Of a stretch of DNA of 59,176 nt, positions 21,074 to 28,678 are shown in pieces. Position 1 is the stretch's first letter. Each line of letters begins with the position of its first letter. The DNA is from an uncultured Eubacteriales bacterium (GTDB lineage: Bacteria; Bacillota; Clostridia; Oscillospirales; Acutalibacteraceae): assembly GCA_934643185.1 (NCBI GenBank), contig CAKUBN010000009.1, forward strand, positions 1-59,176, read 5' to 3'. The notes under the pieces are model-generated. The model had not been told where the DNA came from, did no database searches, and worked only from the letters and a program-made list of their open reading frames with translations. A program made the position numbers and the translations under genes.

Positions 21074-21104
21074 ACGGGCACCGAAAATTCGGTGCCCGTT
21101 TTTT
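21074..21104 (+). terminator. intrinsic terminator
   Basis: A perfect 12-bp stem ACGGGCACCGAA/TTCGGTGCCCGT with a 2-nt loop, followed by TTTTTT. Confidence 0.88.
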
Positions 21105-21134
21105 GCTCTTCGCTATGCTTTTCCTCAGAACGCA

Positions 21135-21162
21135 AAAACGGCAGCCCGCAGGCTGCCGTTTT
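21135..21162 (-). terminator. intrinsic terminator of the small membrane protein gene
   Basis: A perfect 12-bp stem AAAACGGCAGCC/GGCTGCCGTTTT with tetraloop CGCA. On the minus strand it is followed by a T-run. Confidence 0.8.
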
Positions 21163-21178
21163 CTGGACACATGTTAAA

Positions 21179-21496
21179 TTACTTGCCCTCGTTTTCCTTG
21201 TCGATCTTGACATTGCGGAAGTAGAGGAGCATATCGATCGTGATCTCCACGAAGTTCAGGCAGTAGAATACCCAGCTCAAAACGAAGATCGGGCCGCTCT
21301 TGCCGATGACAAAGAACTGGATGCACTTCATCACGATGCCGGCGATGTAGCCGAGCCAGATGAAAATCTCAAACTGCAGGCTCTTGCCCTTTGCGGTTCT
21401 GGATTTTACGGACTTATAAATGGAAAGCGGCCAGGAAAGACCGAATGCAAGGATCATTACGGTTTCCAGTATTTCAGCGATCATTTCAGGTGTCAT
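21179..21496 (-). CDS. small three-TM membrane protein, PQ-loop/SemiSWEET-like
   Basis: 105 residues with three predicted TM helices (about 8-25, 44-62, 68-92). The first helix and following loop (LSWPLSIYKSVKSRTAKGKS) resemble the PQ-loop/SWEET repeat, where a conserved proline in helix 1 is followed by a basic loop and SLxF. SemiSWEETs are about 90-residue, three-helix sugar transporters acting as dimers. The match is by pattern only and could be another small membrane family. The ATG at 21496 follows AAGGGGA. It lies alone between terminators. Confidence 0.55.
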   Translation of the reverse strand: MTPEMIAEILETVMILAFGLSWPLSIYKSVKSRTAKGKSLQFEIFIWLGYIAGIVMKCIQFFVIGKSGPIFVLSWVFYCLNFVEITIDMLLYFRNVKIDKENEGK

Positions 21497-21584
21497 GCGT
21501 TTATTCCCCTTAAACTAAATTTTCAGCTGCACCGTGCAAAATAAAATCTGAAAGCTGTGCGCGGCGTGCCTTTTTTAACATAAG

Positions 21585-21618
21585 CAAGAGCGGAACCTAA
21601 CCCATAGCTCCGCTCTTG
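21585..21618 (-). terminator. terminator-like hairpin after fumB
   Basis: CAAGAGCGGA/TCCGCTCTTG stem, 12 nt after the end of the fumarate operon. The T-run is imperfect on both strands, so termination efficiency is uncertain. Confidence 0.5.
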
Positions 21619-21629
21619 TTATTTACAAC

Positions 21630-22202
21630 TTACGCGTTTTCCTTTGCTTTGTGCTCTGCAAGGTACTCTGCGCGGCCTTCTTCATAGAGGTTGTTGCCTT
21701 CGCAGTCGATGATGACGACGAGCGGCATATCCTCTACATACAACTTGCGTAGTGCCTCTGCGCCGAGATCCTCATACGCGATGAGCTCTGCGCTCTTGAT
21801 GCACTTTGCGAGCAGCGCGCCTGCGCCGCCGATTGCACCGAAGTAAACGCCGTTATACTTCTTCATAGCCTCTACGACTTCCGGCAGACGAGCGCCCTTG
21901 CCGATCATGCCGCGTGCGCCCACGGACATCATGGTCGGGGCATACGCATCCATACGGCCGCTGGTGGTAGGACCTGCGGAACCGATGACATGCCCCGGCT
22001 TTGCCGGGGTCGGGCCCACGTAGTAGATCGTAGCGTCCGTAGGATCGAACGGGATCTTCTCGCCGCGTGCAAGTGCCTCGCACATTCTCTTGTGGCCGGC
22101 ATCGCGGGAAGTATAGATGGTACCGGTCAGCAGAACTCTGTCACCGGCATGGAGCGTCTTTGCGAGCTCCGCAGTCAAAGGCAGTGTAATACGCTTTTCC
22201 AT
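21630..22202 (-). CDS. fumB: fumarate hydratase, class I, beta subunit
   Basis: 190 residues, the C-terminal (swivel) domain of two-subunit oxygen-sensitive fumarase. Signatures are GTIYTSRDAGHKRM, YYVGPTPAKPG, GSAGPTTSGRMDAY and MIGKGARLPEV. With the alpha subunit it interconverts malate and fumarate. It starts one base after the alpha gene's stop and is the last gene of the twelve-gene mdh-hdr-flx-frd-fum unit. Its context suggests the dehydrating (malate to fumarate) direction, feeding fumarate reductase. Confidence 0.93.
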   Translation of the reverse strand: MEKRITLPLTAELAKTLHAGDRVLLTGTIYTSRDAGHKRMCEALARGEKIPFDPTDATIYYVGPTPAKPGHVIGSAGPTTSGRMDAYAPTMMSVGARGMIGKGARLPEVVEAMKKYNGVYFGAIGGAGALLAKCIKSAELIAYEDLGAEALRKLYVEDMPLVVIIDCEGNNLYEEGRAEYLAEHKAKENA

Positions 22203-22203
22203 T

Positions 22204-23046
22204 TTACAGCACCTCCGTCTTATGACGCGTTACATGGCAGTTGATGTTGACAGCGCACGGCATGCCGGCAATGTGGGTCGGCATGGTCTCAATGTTGAGG
22301 CCGATGGCCGTCGTTTTGCCGCCGAAGCCCTGCGGGCCGATGCCGAGTGCGTTGACCTTTTCGAGCATCTCTTTTTCAAGATCTGCATAGAACGGGTCCG
22401 GGTTCTCGGAATCGAGCGGGCGCATGAGTGCCTTCTTTGCGAGCAGCGCTGCTTTATCAAACGTACCGCCGATGCCAACGCCGACGACCATCGGCGGGCA
22501 CGGGTTCGGGCCTGCGGTCTCTACGACCTCAAGGATGAAGTCCTTGATGCCCTGCAAGCCGGCGGACGGCTTGAACATACGAATCTGGCTCATGTTTTCG
22601 CTGCCGAAGCCCTTCGGGCCGACGGTGATCTTCACCTTGTCGCCCGGGACGATCTCGGTGTACAGCATAGCCGGGGTGTTGTCGCCGGTGTTGCCGCGGC
22701 GAACCGGGTCCTTAACAACGGACTTTCTCAGATAGCCCTTGTCGTAACCGCGGCGCACGCCCTCGTTTACGGCCTCCGTAAGGTCGCCGCCGACGAAGTG
22801 CACGTCCTGGCCGATCTCAAGGAATACGCAGGCCATGCCGGTATCCTGGCAGATCGGAACACACTCGTTGTCTGCTATTTCAAAGTTTTCGATGATGTTG
22901 TCCAGAATGCCCTGTGCGATCTGGCCATCTTCGCAAGCGCGGCAGGAGCGGATGGCGCACTTTACGTCCTCCGGCAGATGCTCGTTCGCCCCGATGCACA
23001 GCTTTTCAATCACATCGGTAAGCTGGCTGACTTCAATTTCACGCAT
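22204..23046 (-). CDS. fumA: fumarate hydratase, class I, alpha subunit
   Basis: About 280 residues carrying the catalytic [4Fe-4S] cluster. Likely cluster cysteines are in CVPICQDTGMACVF and NPCPPMVVG, and other conserved stretches are RRGNTGDNTPAM, FGSENMSQIRM and VGVGIGGTFDKA. An in-frame ATG four codons upstream (23058) abuts the AAGGA box, so ATG 23046 (MREIEV) is preferred. It pairs with the beta subunit immediately downstream; such split Fe-S fumarases are typical of strict anaerobes. Confidence 0.93.
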   Translation of the reverse strand: MREIEVSQLTDVIEKLCIGANEHLPEDVKCAIRSCRACEDGQIAQGILDNIIENFEIADNECVPICQDTGMACVFLEIGQDVHFVGGDLTEAVNEGVRRGYDKGYLRKSVVKDPVRRGNTGDNTPAMLYTEIVPGDKVKITVGPKGFGSENMSQIRMFKPSAGLQGIKDFILEVVETAGPNPCPPMVVGVGIGGTFDKAALLAKKALMRPLDSENPDPFYADLEKEMLEKVNALGIGPQGFGGKTTAIGLNIETMPTHIAGMPCAVNINCHVTRHKTEVL

Positions 23047-23073
23047 GGATGTATCCATTCCTTTCCGGAAAAA

Positions 23074-24675
23074 TTATCTCTCGTGACGAGCGTAATGCGG
23101 CAGCAGCAGCGGGGAAACATCCTCGGATTCGATGCCTGCGCTCTTCAGCTCTTCTGCATAGTCCTCAATATGCTTGAGGGTAAGGGTGCCGAGCTCGGTC
23201 TCCTTCGCCTTTGCAGCAGCAGCCTTACCGGCGTTGCGGCCGAAGACGATGATGTCGAGCAGGGAGTTGCCCATCAGACGGTTGCGGCCGTGGATGCCGC
23301 CGACAGCCTCGCCTGCAACGAGCAGGTTGCTGATGGCCTTGGTGAAGCCGTCGCCGCCGATCTCGAGGCCGCCGTTCTGGTAGTGGAGCGTCGGGTAAAC
23401 GAGGATCGGGGTCTTGCGCATATCGATGTCATAGTTCAGGTACATGCGCAGCATAGCCGGGATGCGCTTCTCAATGGTGCCCTCGCCGCCGATCTGCTCG
23501 ATCATCGGGGTATCGAGCCAAACGCCGGAGCCGAGCGGGGTGGTAACACCCTTGTGGCGGTCGGTGCACTCACGGATGATGGAAGCCGCAGCAACGTCGC
23601 GGGTCTCCAGCGGATGCATGAAGGCTTCGCCGTCTACGTTGACGAGCATTGCGCCGAGGGAACGAACCTTCTCGGTAACGAGTGCGCCGTAGATCTGTGC
23701 CGGGAACGCAACGCCGGTCGGGTGATACTGGATGGTATCCTGATACAGCAGCGGAGCGCCTGCACGGTAGCCGAGCACAAGGCCGTCAGCCGTTGCGCCG
23801 TAGTGGTTGGAGGTCGGGAAGTTCTGGTAGTGCAGACGGCCCGCACCGCCGGTGGCGATGATAACGGTCTTTGCACGTGCGACCATGTAGTCGCCGGTCT
23901 CCATGTTGAGGAGCACAGCGCCCGCTACCTGACCCTTTTCGTCCTTGATGAGCTCAACAGCAGAGGTGAACTCGACGACCGGGATGCCGCGGTTGATGAC
24001 TTCGTCGCGCAGGGTACGCATGATCTCTGCACCGGAGTAGTCCTTGCAGGCGTGCATTCTCTTTCTGGAGGTGCCGCCGCCGTGGGTGGTGACCATGGTG
24101 CCGTCTTCGGTCTTATCGAACATAACGCCAAGCTCGTTCAGCCACTTAATGGCGTCCGGAGCTTCCATAACGAGGCGGCGCAGCAGTTCCGGGCGGGCAG
24201 CGAAGTGGCCGCCGCCGAACGCGTCAAGGTAATGCTGAACCGGGGAGTCGTTCTCTTTATCAGCAGCCTGAATGCCGCCTTCTGCCATCATCGTGTTTGC
24301 GTCGCCGATGCGCAGCTTCGTCACGATCATGACCTTTGCACCTGCGTTGTCCGCCTCAATGGCTGCGGAAGCGCCTGCGCCGCCGCCGCCGATGACGAGC
24401 ACGTCGGTGTCGTAATCGATCTTCGTCAGGTCGATCGGGTGGTGGAGCAGACGGCTGTTGGAGTGCAGCAGGTGGCCAAGCTCCTTCGGTACCTTCTCAC
24501 CCTTGTTCGGGCCGATCTTAATGGTATCGAAGCCATCTTCTCTGTAATCAGGATGGTACGCCTTAAGAAGGGCGTCCTTCTCTTCTGCGGTCATACGTCT
24601 GGGTTCCATGCCCAGGCGTTCCTGTCTGGTTGCCTCTACCTTTTTGACAGAGGCAAGCATTTCCGGTGTAAACAT
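23074..24675 (-). CDS. frdA: fumarate reductase flavoprotein subunit, soluble type
   Basis: 533 residues of the SdhA/FrdA/TfrA flavoprotein family, reducing fumarate to succinate. The FAD site VLVIGGGGAGASAAIEA begins near residue 91. Active-site signatures are intact: THGGGTSRKRMHACKD, YHPTGV, LVTEKVRSLG (Glu and catalytic Arg), LHYQNGGLEI and GRNRLMGNSLLD. Two oddities: about 90 residues precede the FAD fold, and the long C-terminal domain of membrane-bound FrdA (about 600 residues) is missing. No signal peptide, so cytoplasmic. It follows frdB by 13 bp, and no frdC/frdD anchor gene exists in the operon. Electrons must come from a soluble partner, most plausibly the Hdr/Flx proteins upstream. 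Confidence 0.92.
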   Translation of the reverse strand: MFTPEMLASVKKVEATRQERLGMEPRRMTAEEKDALLKAYHPDYREDGFDTIKIGPNKGEKVPKELGHLLHSNSRLLHHPIDLTKIDYDTDVLVIGGGGAGASAAIEADNAGAKVMIVTKLRIGDANTMMAEGGIQAADKENDSPVQHYLDAFGGGHFAARPELLRRLVMEAPDAIKWLNELGVMFDKTEDGTMVTTHGGGTSRKRMHACKDYSGAEIMRTLRDEVINRGIPVVEFTSAVELIKDEKGQVAGAVLLNMETGDYMVARAKTVIIATGGAGRLHYQNFPTSNHYGATADGLVLGYRAGAPLLYQDTIQYHPTGVAFPAQIYGALVTEKVRSLGAMLVNVDGEAFMHPLETRDVAAASIIRECTDRHKGVTTPLGSGVWLDTPMIEQIGGEGTIEKRIPAMLRMYLNYDIDMRKTPILVYPTLHYQNGGLEIGGDGFTKAISNLLVAGEAVGGIHGRNRLMGNSLLDIIVFGRNAGKAAAAKAKETELGTLTLKHIEDYAEELKSAGIESEDVSPLLLPHYARHER

Positions 24676-24688
24676 GGCTATACCCTCC

Positions 24689-25363
24689 TTATTTCTCGAT
24701 CTCTCTGTTGTTATAGAGCTCCTGCATCTCGGTGATCGGCTTCTGCATGATCTGCTCGATCAGCTCGTCGTATGCGCCCTCGTGGATCTCTTCAACACGC
24801 TTGGTCAGGTGCTTGCTCTCCGGCTCGATGTACTTGCCGGTGAGACGTCTTGCCAGCAGGCCGACCATCGGGTGAGAAATGCCCGCGGGACATCTGACGG
24901 TGCAGCAGCCGCAGCTTACGCAGTCGAAGGACTCTTCTGCGCACTTTTCAAGCTCGCCGCGCTGTGCGTATGCAATGTACTGCATGACGTTCAGGTTCTG
25001 CGTGCAGGCCTTTGTGCAGGCGTTGCAGCCGATGCAGCTGTAGATTTCCGGATAAAGCTCCATCATAATCTGCTGGTTCGGCTTGATCTCGTTGATGTCG
25101 TATGTACGCTTGTCTGTGGGGAAGAACGGAATGCTTGCAACATACATGCCCTCCTGAACCTGTGTCTGGCAGGCAAGGCAGGTCTTCAGCTCGTTCACAC
25201 CCTTAATGCGGTAGATAGTTGCGCAGGCGCCGCAGAAACCGTGACGGCAGCCGCAGCCTCTTTTCAGCGTATAACCGGCATACTCCATAGCGGTCATAAT
25301 CGTGAGGTCTGCGGGGACGCTGTACTTCTTACCGAAAAAATATACATTTACCATATTTTCCAT
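24689..25363 (-). CDS. frdB: fumarate reductase iron-sulfur subunit
   Basis: 224 residues. An N-terminal plant-ferredoxin-like [2Fe-2S] domain (CGCRHGFCGAC and a later CLAC) is followed by a helical domain with two 4-Cys motifs, CIGCNACTKAC and CVSCGCCTVRCPAG. The spacing suits two cubane clusters rather than the 3Fe-4S cluster that normally faces quinone in FrdB/SdhB, and there is no CCG domain as in methanogen TfrB. So neither quinone nor a thiol pair is the obvious donor. Two Met codons begin the frame (MENMV); the first is used. It lies between flxA and frdA in the operon. Confidence 0.9.
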   Translation of the reverse strand: MENMVNVYFFGKKYSVPADLTIMTAMEYAGYTLKRGCGCRHGFCGACATIYRIKGVNELKTCLACQTQVQEGMYVASIPFFPTDKRTYDINEIKPNQQIMMELYPEIYSCIGCNACTKACTQNLNVMQYIAYAQRGELEKCAEESFDCVSCGCCTVRCPAGISHPMVGLLARRLTGKYIEPESKHLTKRVEEIHEGAYDELIEQIMQKPITEMQELYNNREIEK

Positions 25364-25381
25364 GTTACGCCAACCCCTTTC

Positions 25382-26239
25382 TTAATACTCGTTCGGCAGC
25401 TCGTCGATCTCGTCGCAGCGGAACACCGGGCCGTCCTTGCAGACGTACTTGGAACCGATGTTGCAGCGGCCGCACTTGCCGATGCCGCACTTCATGCGCA
25501 GCTCCAGCGTGGTGTAGACCTGTTCTTTCGAGAAGCCCATTTCAATCAGCGATGCTAAGCAGAATTTGATCATGATCGGAGGTCCGCAAAGCAGCGCCGT
25601 TTTGTTTGTATCGAAGCCGAGCTCCTTGAGGTATGCCGGAACAAAGCCGACGTGGCCGTCCCAGCCCTCCTGCTCGCGGTCGATCGTGAGATATACGTTC
25701 ACGCCTTCCGCCTTCATCCATACGTCCTGAATTTCCTTCAGCTGTACAAGGTCGTCCTTGGAACGGGAACCGTAGAGAATGTCCACGGTGCCGTAATCGC
25801 TGCGGTTGTCGAGCACGTAGTTGATGACGGAGCGCAGCGGTGCAAGACCGATGCCGCCGGCGATAAAGAGCAGGTTCTTGCCCTTTAACTTATCTTCTAC
25901 CGGGAAGTGGTTGCCGTACGGGCCGCGCACGGTGATCTCATCGCCCACCTCAAGGCTGTGCAGGTAGTCTGTAAGCTGACCGCACTTCTTGATGCTGAAT
26001 TCCTGGTATTCTTTGTTCGTCGGCGAAGAGGTGATGGAGAACATACCCTCGCTGACGCCCGGTGCGCACAGCATAGCGCACTGGCCGGGCATGTGCTCGA
26101 AGAGCTTGCCGCCCTCCGGCGCATTGACGCGGAATGTCTTGACGTCCGGGGTCTCCTCACGGATGTCCGTGATGATGCCGACCTGCGGGATCAGAACGTC
26201 TTTTACATAGTTATCATGGCAATGACAGGTATCACTCAT
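25382..26239 (-). CDS. flxA: FlxA-like NAD(P)H:flavin oxidoreductase subunit
   Basis: 285 residues of the ferredoxin-NADP reductase superfamily, as in sulfhydrogenase gamma and FlxA. An N-terminal FAD-binding barrel contains GMFSITSSPT (RxxS-like FAD site), followed by an NAD-binding domain with LLFIAGGIGLAPLRSVI and LLCGPPIMIKF, and a C-terminal [2Fe-2S] loop CGIGKCGRCNIGSKYVC. It is the predicted NADH entry point of the complex. The ATG at 26239 (MSDTCHC) has GGAGG 9 nt upstream and overlaps the previous gene by 8 bp. Confidence 0.85.
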   Translation of the reverse strand: MSDTCHCHDNYVKDVLIPQVGIITDIREETPDVKTFRVNAPEGGKLFEHMPGQCAMLCAPGVSEGMFSITSSPTNKEYQEFSIKKCGQLTDYLHSLEVGDEITVRGPYGNHFPVEDKLKGKNLLFIAGGIGLAPLRSVINYVLDNRSDYGTVDILYGSRSKDDLVQLKEIQDVWMKAEGVNVYLTIDREQEGWDGHVGFVPAYLKELGFDTNKTALLCGPPIMIKFCLASLIEMGFSKEQVYTTLELRMKCGIGKCGRCNIGSKYVCKDGPVFRCDEIDELPNEY

Positions 26240-27275
26240 GGTTTGCAGCCTCCTTTTCAAACGCCTTGATGACCTTCACGATATTGAGCGAGGACGGGCA
26301 CTTTTCCACGCAGCGGCCGCAGCCTACGCAGGAATACATGCCGTCGTTGTTCGCCGGGAAGTACACGAGCTTGTGCATGAAGCGCTGACGGAAGCGCTGC
26401 ATCTGGCTCGTTCTGTTGTTGCCGTGTGCCATCATCGTAAAGTCGGAGTACATGCAGGAATCCCAGCAGCGGTAACGCTGAATGCCGTGGCCCGTGTCGT
26501 AGTCCTTGATGTCATAGCACTGGCAGGTGGGGCACACAAAGGTGCAGGTGCCGCACGCAAGGCACGGCTTATAAAGCTTCTCCCAAACGGGGGAGTTGAA
26601 TTTTTCTTCGGTGACGTTGCCGTTCCAACCCTCGAGAGAGAGGTTCGTGTACGGCAGCTTCTCTACGATTGCGCGGATGTTCTCCTGTTCGGTCTCCACG
26701 GCCTTTTCGTCCGCTGCGTCGGCATTTTCGAGCACGCCGGAGAGCGCTTCGGTGAGGGCGGTGCCCTTTTCCGTTACGGCTTTCCAGTAGAGCGTGTCGT
26801 TTGCGTTCCACATGACGACATCGGCGTCCGGCTCAGCGCAGTCAACGCCGAAAACCTTACAGAAGCAGGACTCCTCCGGCTCGTGGCAAGCAAGCGCCAC
26901 GATGGTGCCGTGCTCGCGTCTTGCGCGGTAGAACGTATCGACCGGCTCAGCGAGGAAGACTTTATCGAGGACCTTAATGCCCTGAATGTCGCAGGCCTTC
27001 ATGCCGAAAGCGACAAAGTTCTGATCTGCAAGCGTCTGCGGCTCAACGGAGAGCTTGTGCTGTCCTTTTTTGACCGTGTAAAGTGTTTCGCTCTGCGGGA
27101 AAAACATGTCCTTCGGAGATTTCACCGTCTTAAGTGTTTCAATGTCTGCATTGCAGCCTTCAAACCACGCGGCGAAGTTGACCTGACCGTTGTTGTTCAC
27201 CGGCAGGAATAGCTCCTGCTGTGCCGCGATCGCTTTCAGCAGCTCGGGCAGCTTACTTTTTGCAATCTTGAACAT
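26232..27275 (-). CDS. flxB: FlxB-like 4Fe-4S dicluster protein (sulfhydrogenase beta/AsrA-like)
   Basis: 347 residues. The N-terminal two thirds resemble sulfhydrogenase beta and anaerobic sulfite reductase A (FGMKACDIQGIKVLDKVF, and a Cys-rich ESCFCKVFGVDC). The C-terminus has two ferredoxin-type motifs, CLACGTCTFVCPTCQCYD and CVGCGRCVEKCPSSLNI. The expected role is electron transfer between the FlxA flavin and the Hdr core. The B/C lettering follows gene order relative to flxA and flxD and is tentative. The neighbouring flxC ends 4 bp upstream. Confidence 0.78.
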   Translation of the reverse strand: MFKIAKSKLPELLKAIAAQQELFLPVNNNGQVNFAAWFEGCNADIETLKTVKSPKDMFFPQSETLYTVKKGQHKLSVEPQTLADQNFVAFGMKACDIQGIKVLDKVFLAEPVDTFYRARREHGTIVALACHEPEESCFCKVFGVDCAEPDADVVMWNANDTLYWKAVTEKGTALTEALSGVLENADAADEKAVETEQENIRAIVEKLPYTNLSLEGWNGNVTEEKFNSPVWEKLYKPCLACGTCTFVCPTCQCYDIKDYDTGHGIQRYRCWDSCMYSDFTMMAHGNNRTSQMQRFRQRFMHKLVYFPANNDGMYSCVGCGRCVEKCPSSLNIVKVIKAFEKEAANHE

Positions 27276-27278
27276 GGA

Positions 27279-28247
27279 TTATCTCCTTCCCCCGGTAACG
27301 CCCGGCTCTACGTCGTTGAAGGTAAAGCTCGTCAGCGGGCTCTTTGCCTCCGGATCGGCACCGGCCTGGAACTCACCGTAAAATTCGTCGATATCCTTGA
27401 TGAACTTGCGGTTGAAGAGATGCAGCGGAATGCCCTGCGGACATACGCGGCTGCACTCGCCGCAGTCTGTGCAGCGGCCGGCAACGTGGAATGCACGGAT
27501 GATGTGGAACATTTTCTCCTCAAAGGAGTCCACGTTCGCCTTCTGTGCGCTGTCGAACTTCGTGCTGTCGAAGACGCACTTGCGGCAGCTGCACGCCGGG
27601 CACACATTGCGGCAGGCGTTGCAGCGGATGCAACGGCTGAGCTCATTCTGGAAGAAAGCGAACTTTTCTTCCGGGCTCATGGCTTCGATCTTCTCGACCT
27701 CTGCAAAGCGGTCTGCGTCCTTTGTGTCGCGGCTTTCGCCGATGGTCTCGTCGAAAATCTGGTGCTCCTTGCCCTTGCAGACATGGCAGCGCTCCAGCAT
27801 GCAGTCCTTATAGGCGAGCGTCTTTTCGCCGTAGAGCGTCTCCACGGTGATGTTCTCGTTTGCATCGTCGATCGTGATGTTCGTGATGCCCTTAACGCCC
27901 TGCTCCTTGATCTTCTCGAAGCTGAGCTTGCCCATGCAGCCGACACCGATAATGTAAGCCTTGTCACGGTCTACGCGGTGCTCTGCTATGAGCTGGTTGA
28001 AGCTGTAAGAATCGCAGGGCTTCAGGAAGACAAGCGTCTTGCCCTCAAGCTTCGAGCCCTCGATCATATATTTACTGAGGTTCGCGCCGCAGAAGCCGTT
28101 GTAGACGAAGTTTGCGTCCAGATCCTCCGCCGTCTCAAAGTAAGACGGCTCCGGGTTGTAGGACATATCGCCACGGCGCCAGCCGAGCACACGGTTTACG
28201 GTGCCGTCGCTGAGCAGCTCTTTTGCGCGGTTGATCATTTCCTGCAT
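27279..28247 (-). CDS. flxC: FlxC-like iron-sulfur protein (FrhB-like plus ferredoxin motifs)
   Basis: 322 residues. The N-terminal half resembles coenzyme F420 hydrogenase beta / FdhB-like proteins: FLKPCDSYSFNQLIAEHRVD, then IGVGCMGKLS and a Cys pair ERCHVCKGKE. Two ferredoxin motifs follow, CIRCNACRNVCPACSCRKC and CTDCGECSRVCPQGIPLH. No F420 dependence is implied, since the fold also occurs in NADH/ferredoxin-linked enzymes. Its start overlaps the flxD end by 13 bp, indicating tight coupling. Confidence 0.78.
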   Translation of the reverse strand: MQEMINRAKELLSDGTVNRVLGWRRGDMSYNPEPSYFETAEDLDANFVYNGFCGANLSKYMIEGSKLEGKTLVFLKPCDSYSFNQLIAEHRVDRDKAYIIGVGCMGKLSFEKIKEQGVKGITNITIDDANENITVETLYGEKTLAYKDCMLERCHVCKGKEHQIFDETIGESRDTKDADRFAEVEKIEAMSPEEKFAFFQNELSRCIRCNACRNVCPACSCRKCVFDSTKFDSAQKANVDSFEEKMFHIIRAFHVAGRCTDCGECSRVCPQGIPLHLFNRKFIKDIDEFYGEFQAGADPEAKSPLTSFTFNDVEPGVTGGRR

Positions 28248-28678
28248 CTCAAATCCTCCAGTCTGACGTTCTTGCCGAGCGAAGTAATCTTCGCCACGAA
28301 CTCATTCATGGTCTGGGAGAACTTTACGCCCTCTGCTGCGGAGACCCATTCCACGCGGGTGCGTCCGTGCTCCACGCCGATGTAATCGAGCATAGAGAAC
28401 AGAAGCGCCATTCTTCTTCTGGCATAGTAGTTGCCGGTGCTGTAATGGCAGTCGCCCGGGTGGCAGCCGCACAGGATAACGCCGTCTGCGCCCTTTTCAA
28501 AGGCACGCAGGATGAACATGGGGTTCACACGGCAGGAGCACGGCACGCGGATGATCTTAACGTCTGCCGGATAAACCAAGCGGCTGCTGCCTGCAAGGTC
28601 TGCGCCGGCGTAGCTGCACCAGTTGCAGCAGAACGCAACGATCTTCGGCTTGAACTCTTCGTTTGCTGTTATCGACAT
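28235..28678 (-). CDS. flxD: FlxD/MvhD-like [2Fe-2S] electron-transfer subunit
   Basis: 147 residues matching MvhD/HdrA-associated delta subunits: VAFCCNWCSYAGADLAGSSR, RVPCSCRVNP, GADGVILCGCHPGDCHY and a C-terminal helical region. In methanogens MvhD bridges the electron-donating module and HdrA; in Flx systems the same protein joins NADH-oxidising FlxABC to HdrABC. The ATG at 28678 has GGAGG upstream and overlaps hdrA by 10 bp. The longer upstream reading frame is a shadow of hdrA. Confidence 0.9.
   Translation of the reverse strand: MSITANEEFKPKIVAFCCNWCSYAGADLAGSSRLVYPADVKIIRVPCSCRVNPMFILRAFEKGADGVILCGCHPGDCHYSTGNYYARRRMALLFSMLDYIGVEHGRTRVEWVSAAEGVKFSQTMNEFVAKITSLGKNVRLEDLRCRK

Noticed and set aside
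21054..21178. Small gene between the two hairpins after the TIM-barrel gene
   Set aside because: The stretch is two back-to-back intrinsic terminators; no start with a ribosome site.
22117..24735. 872-codon plus-strand frame opposite fumA and frdA
   Set aside because: Antisense shadow spanning two real genes; no domain pattern and no start signal.
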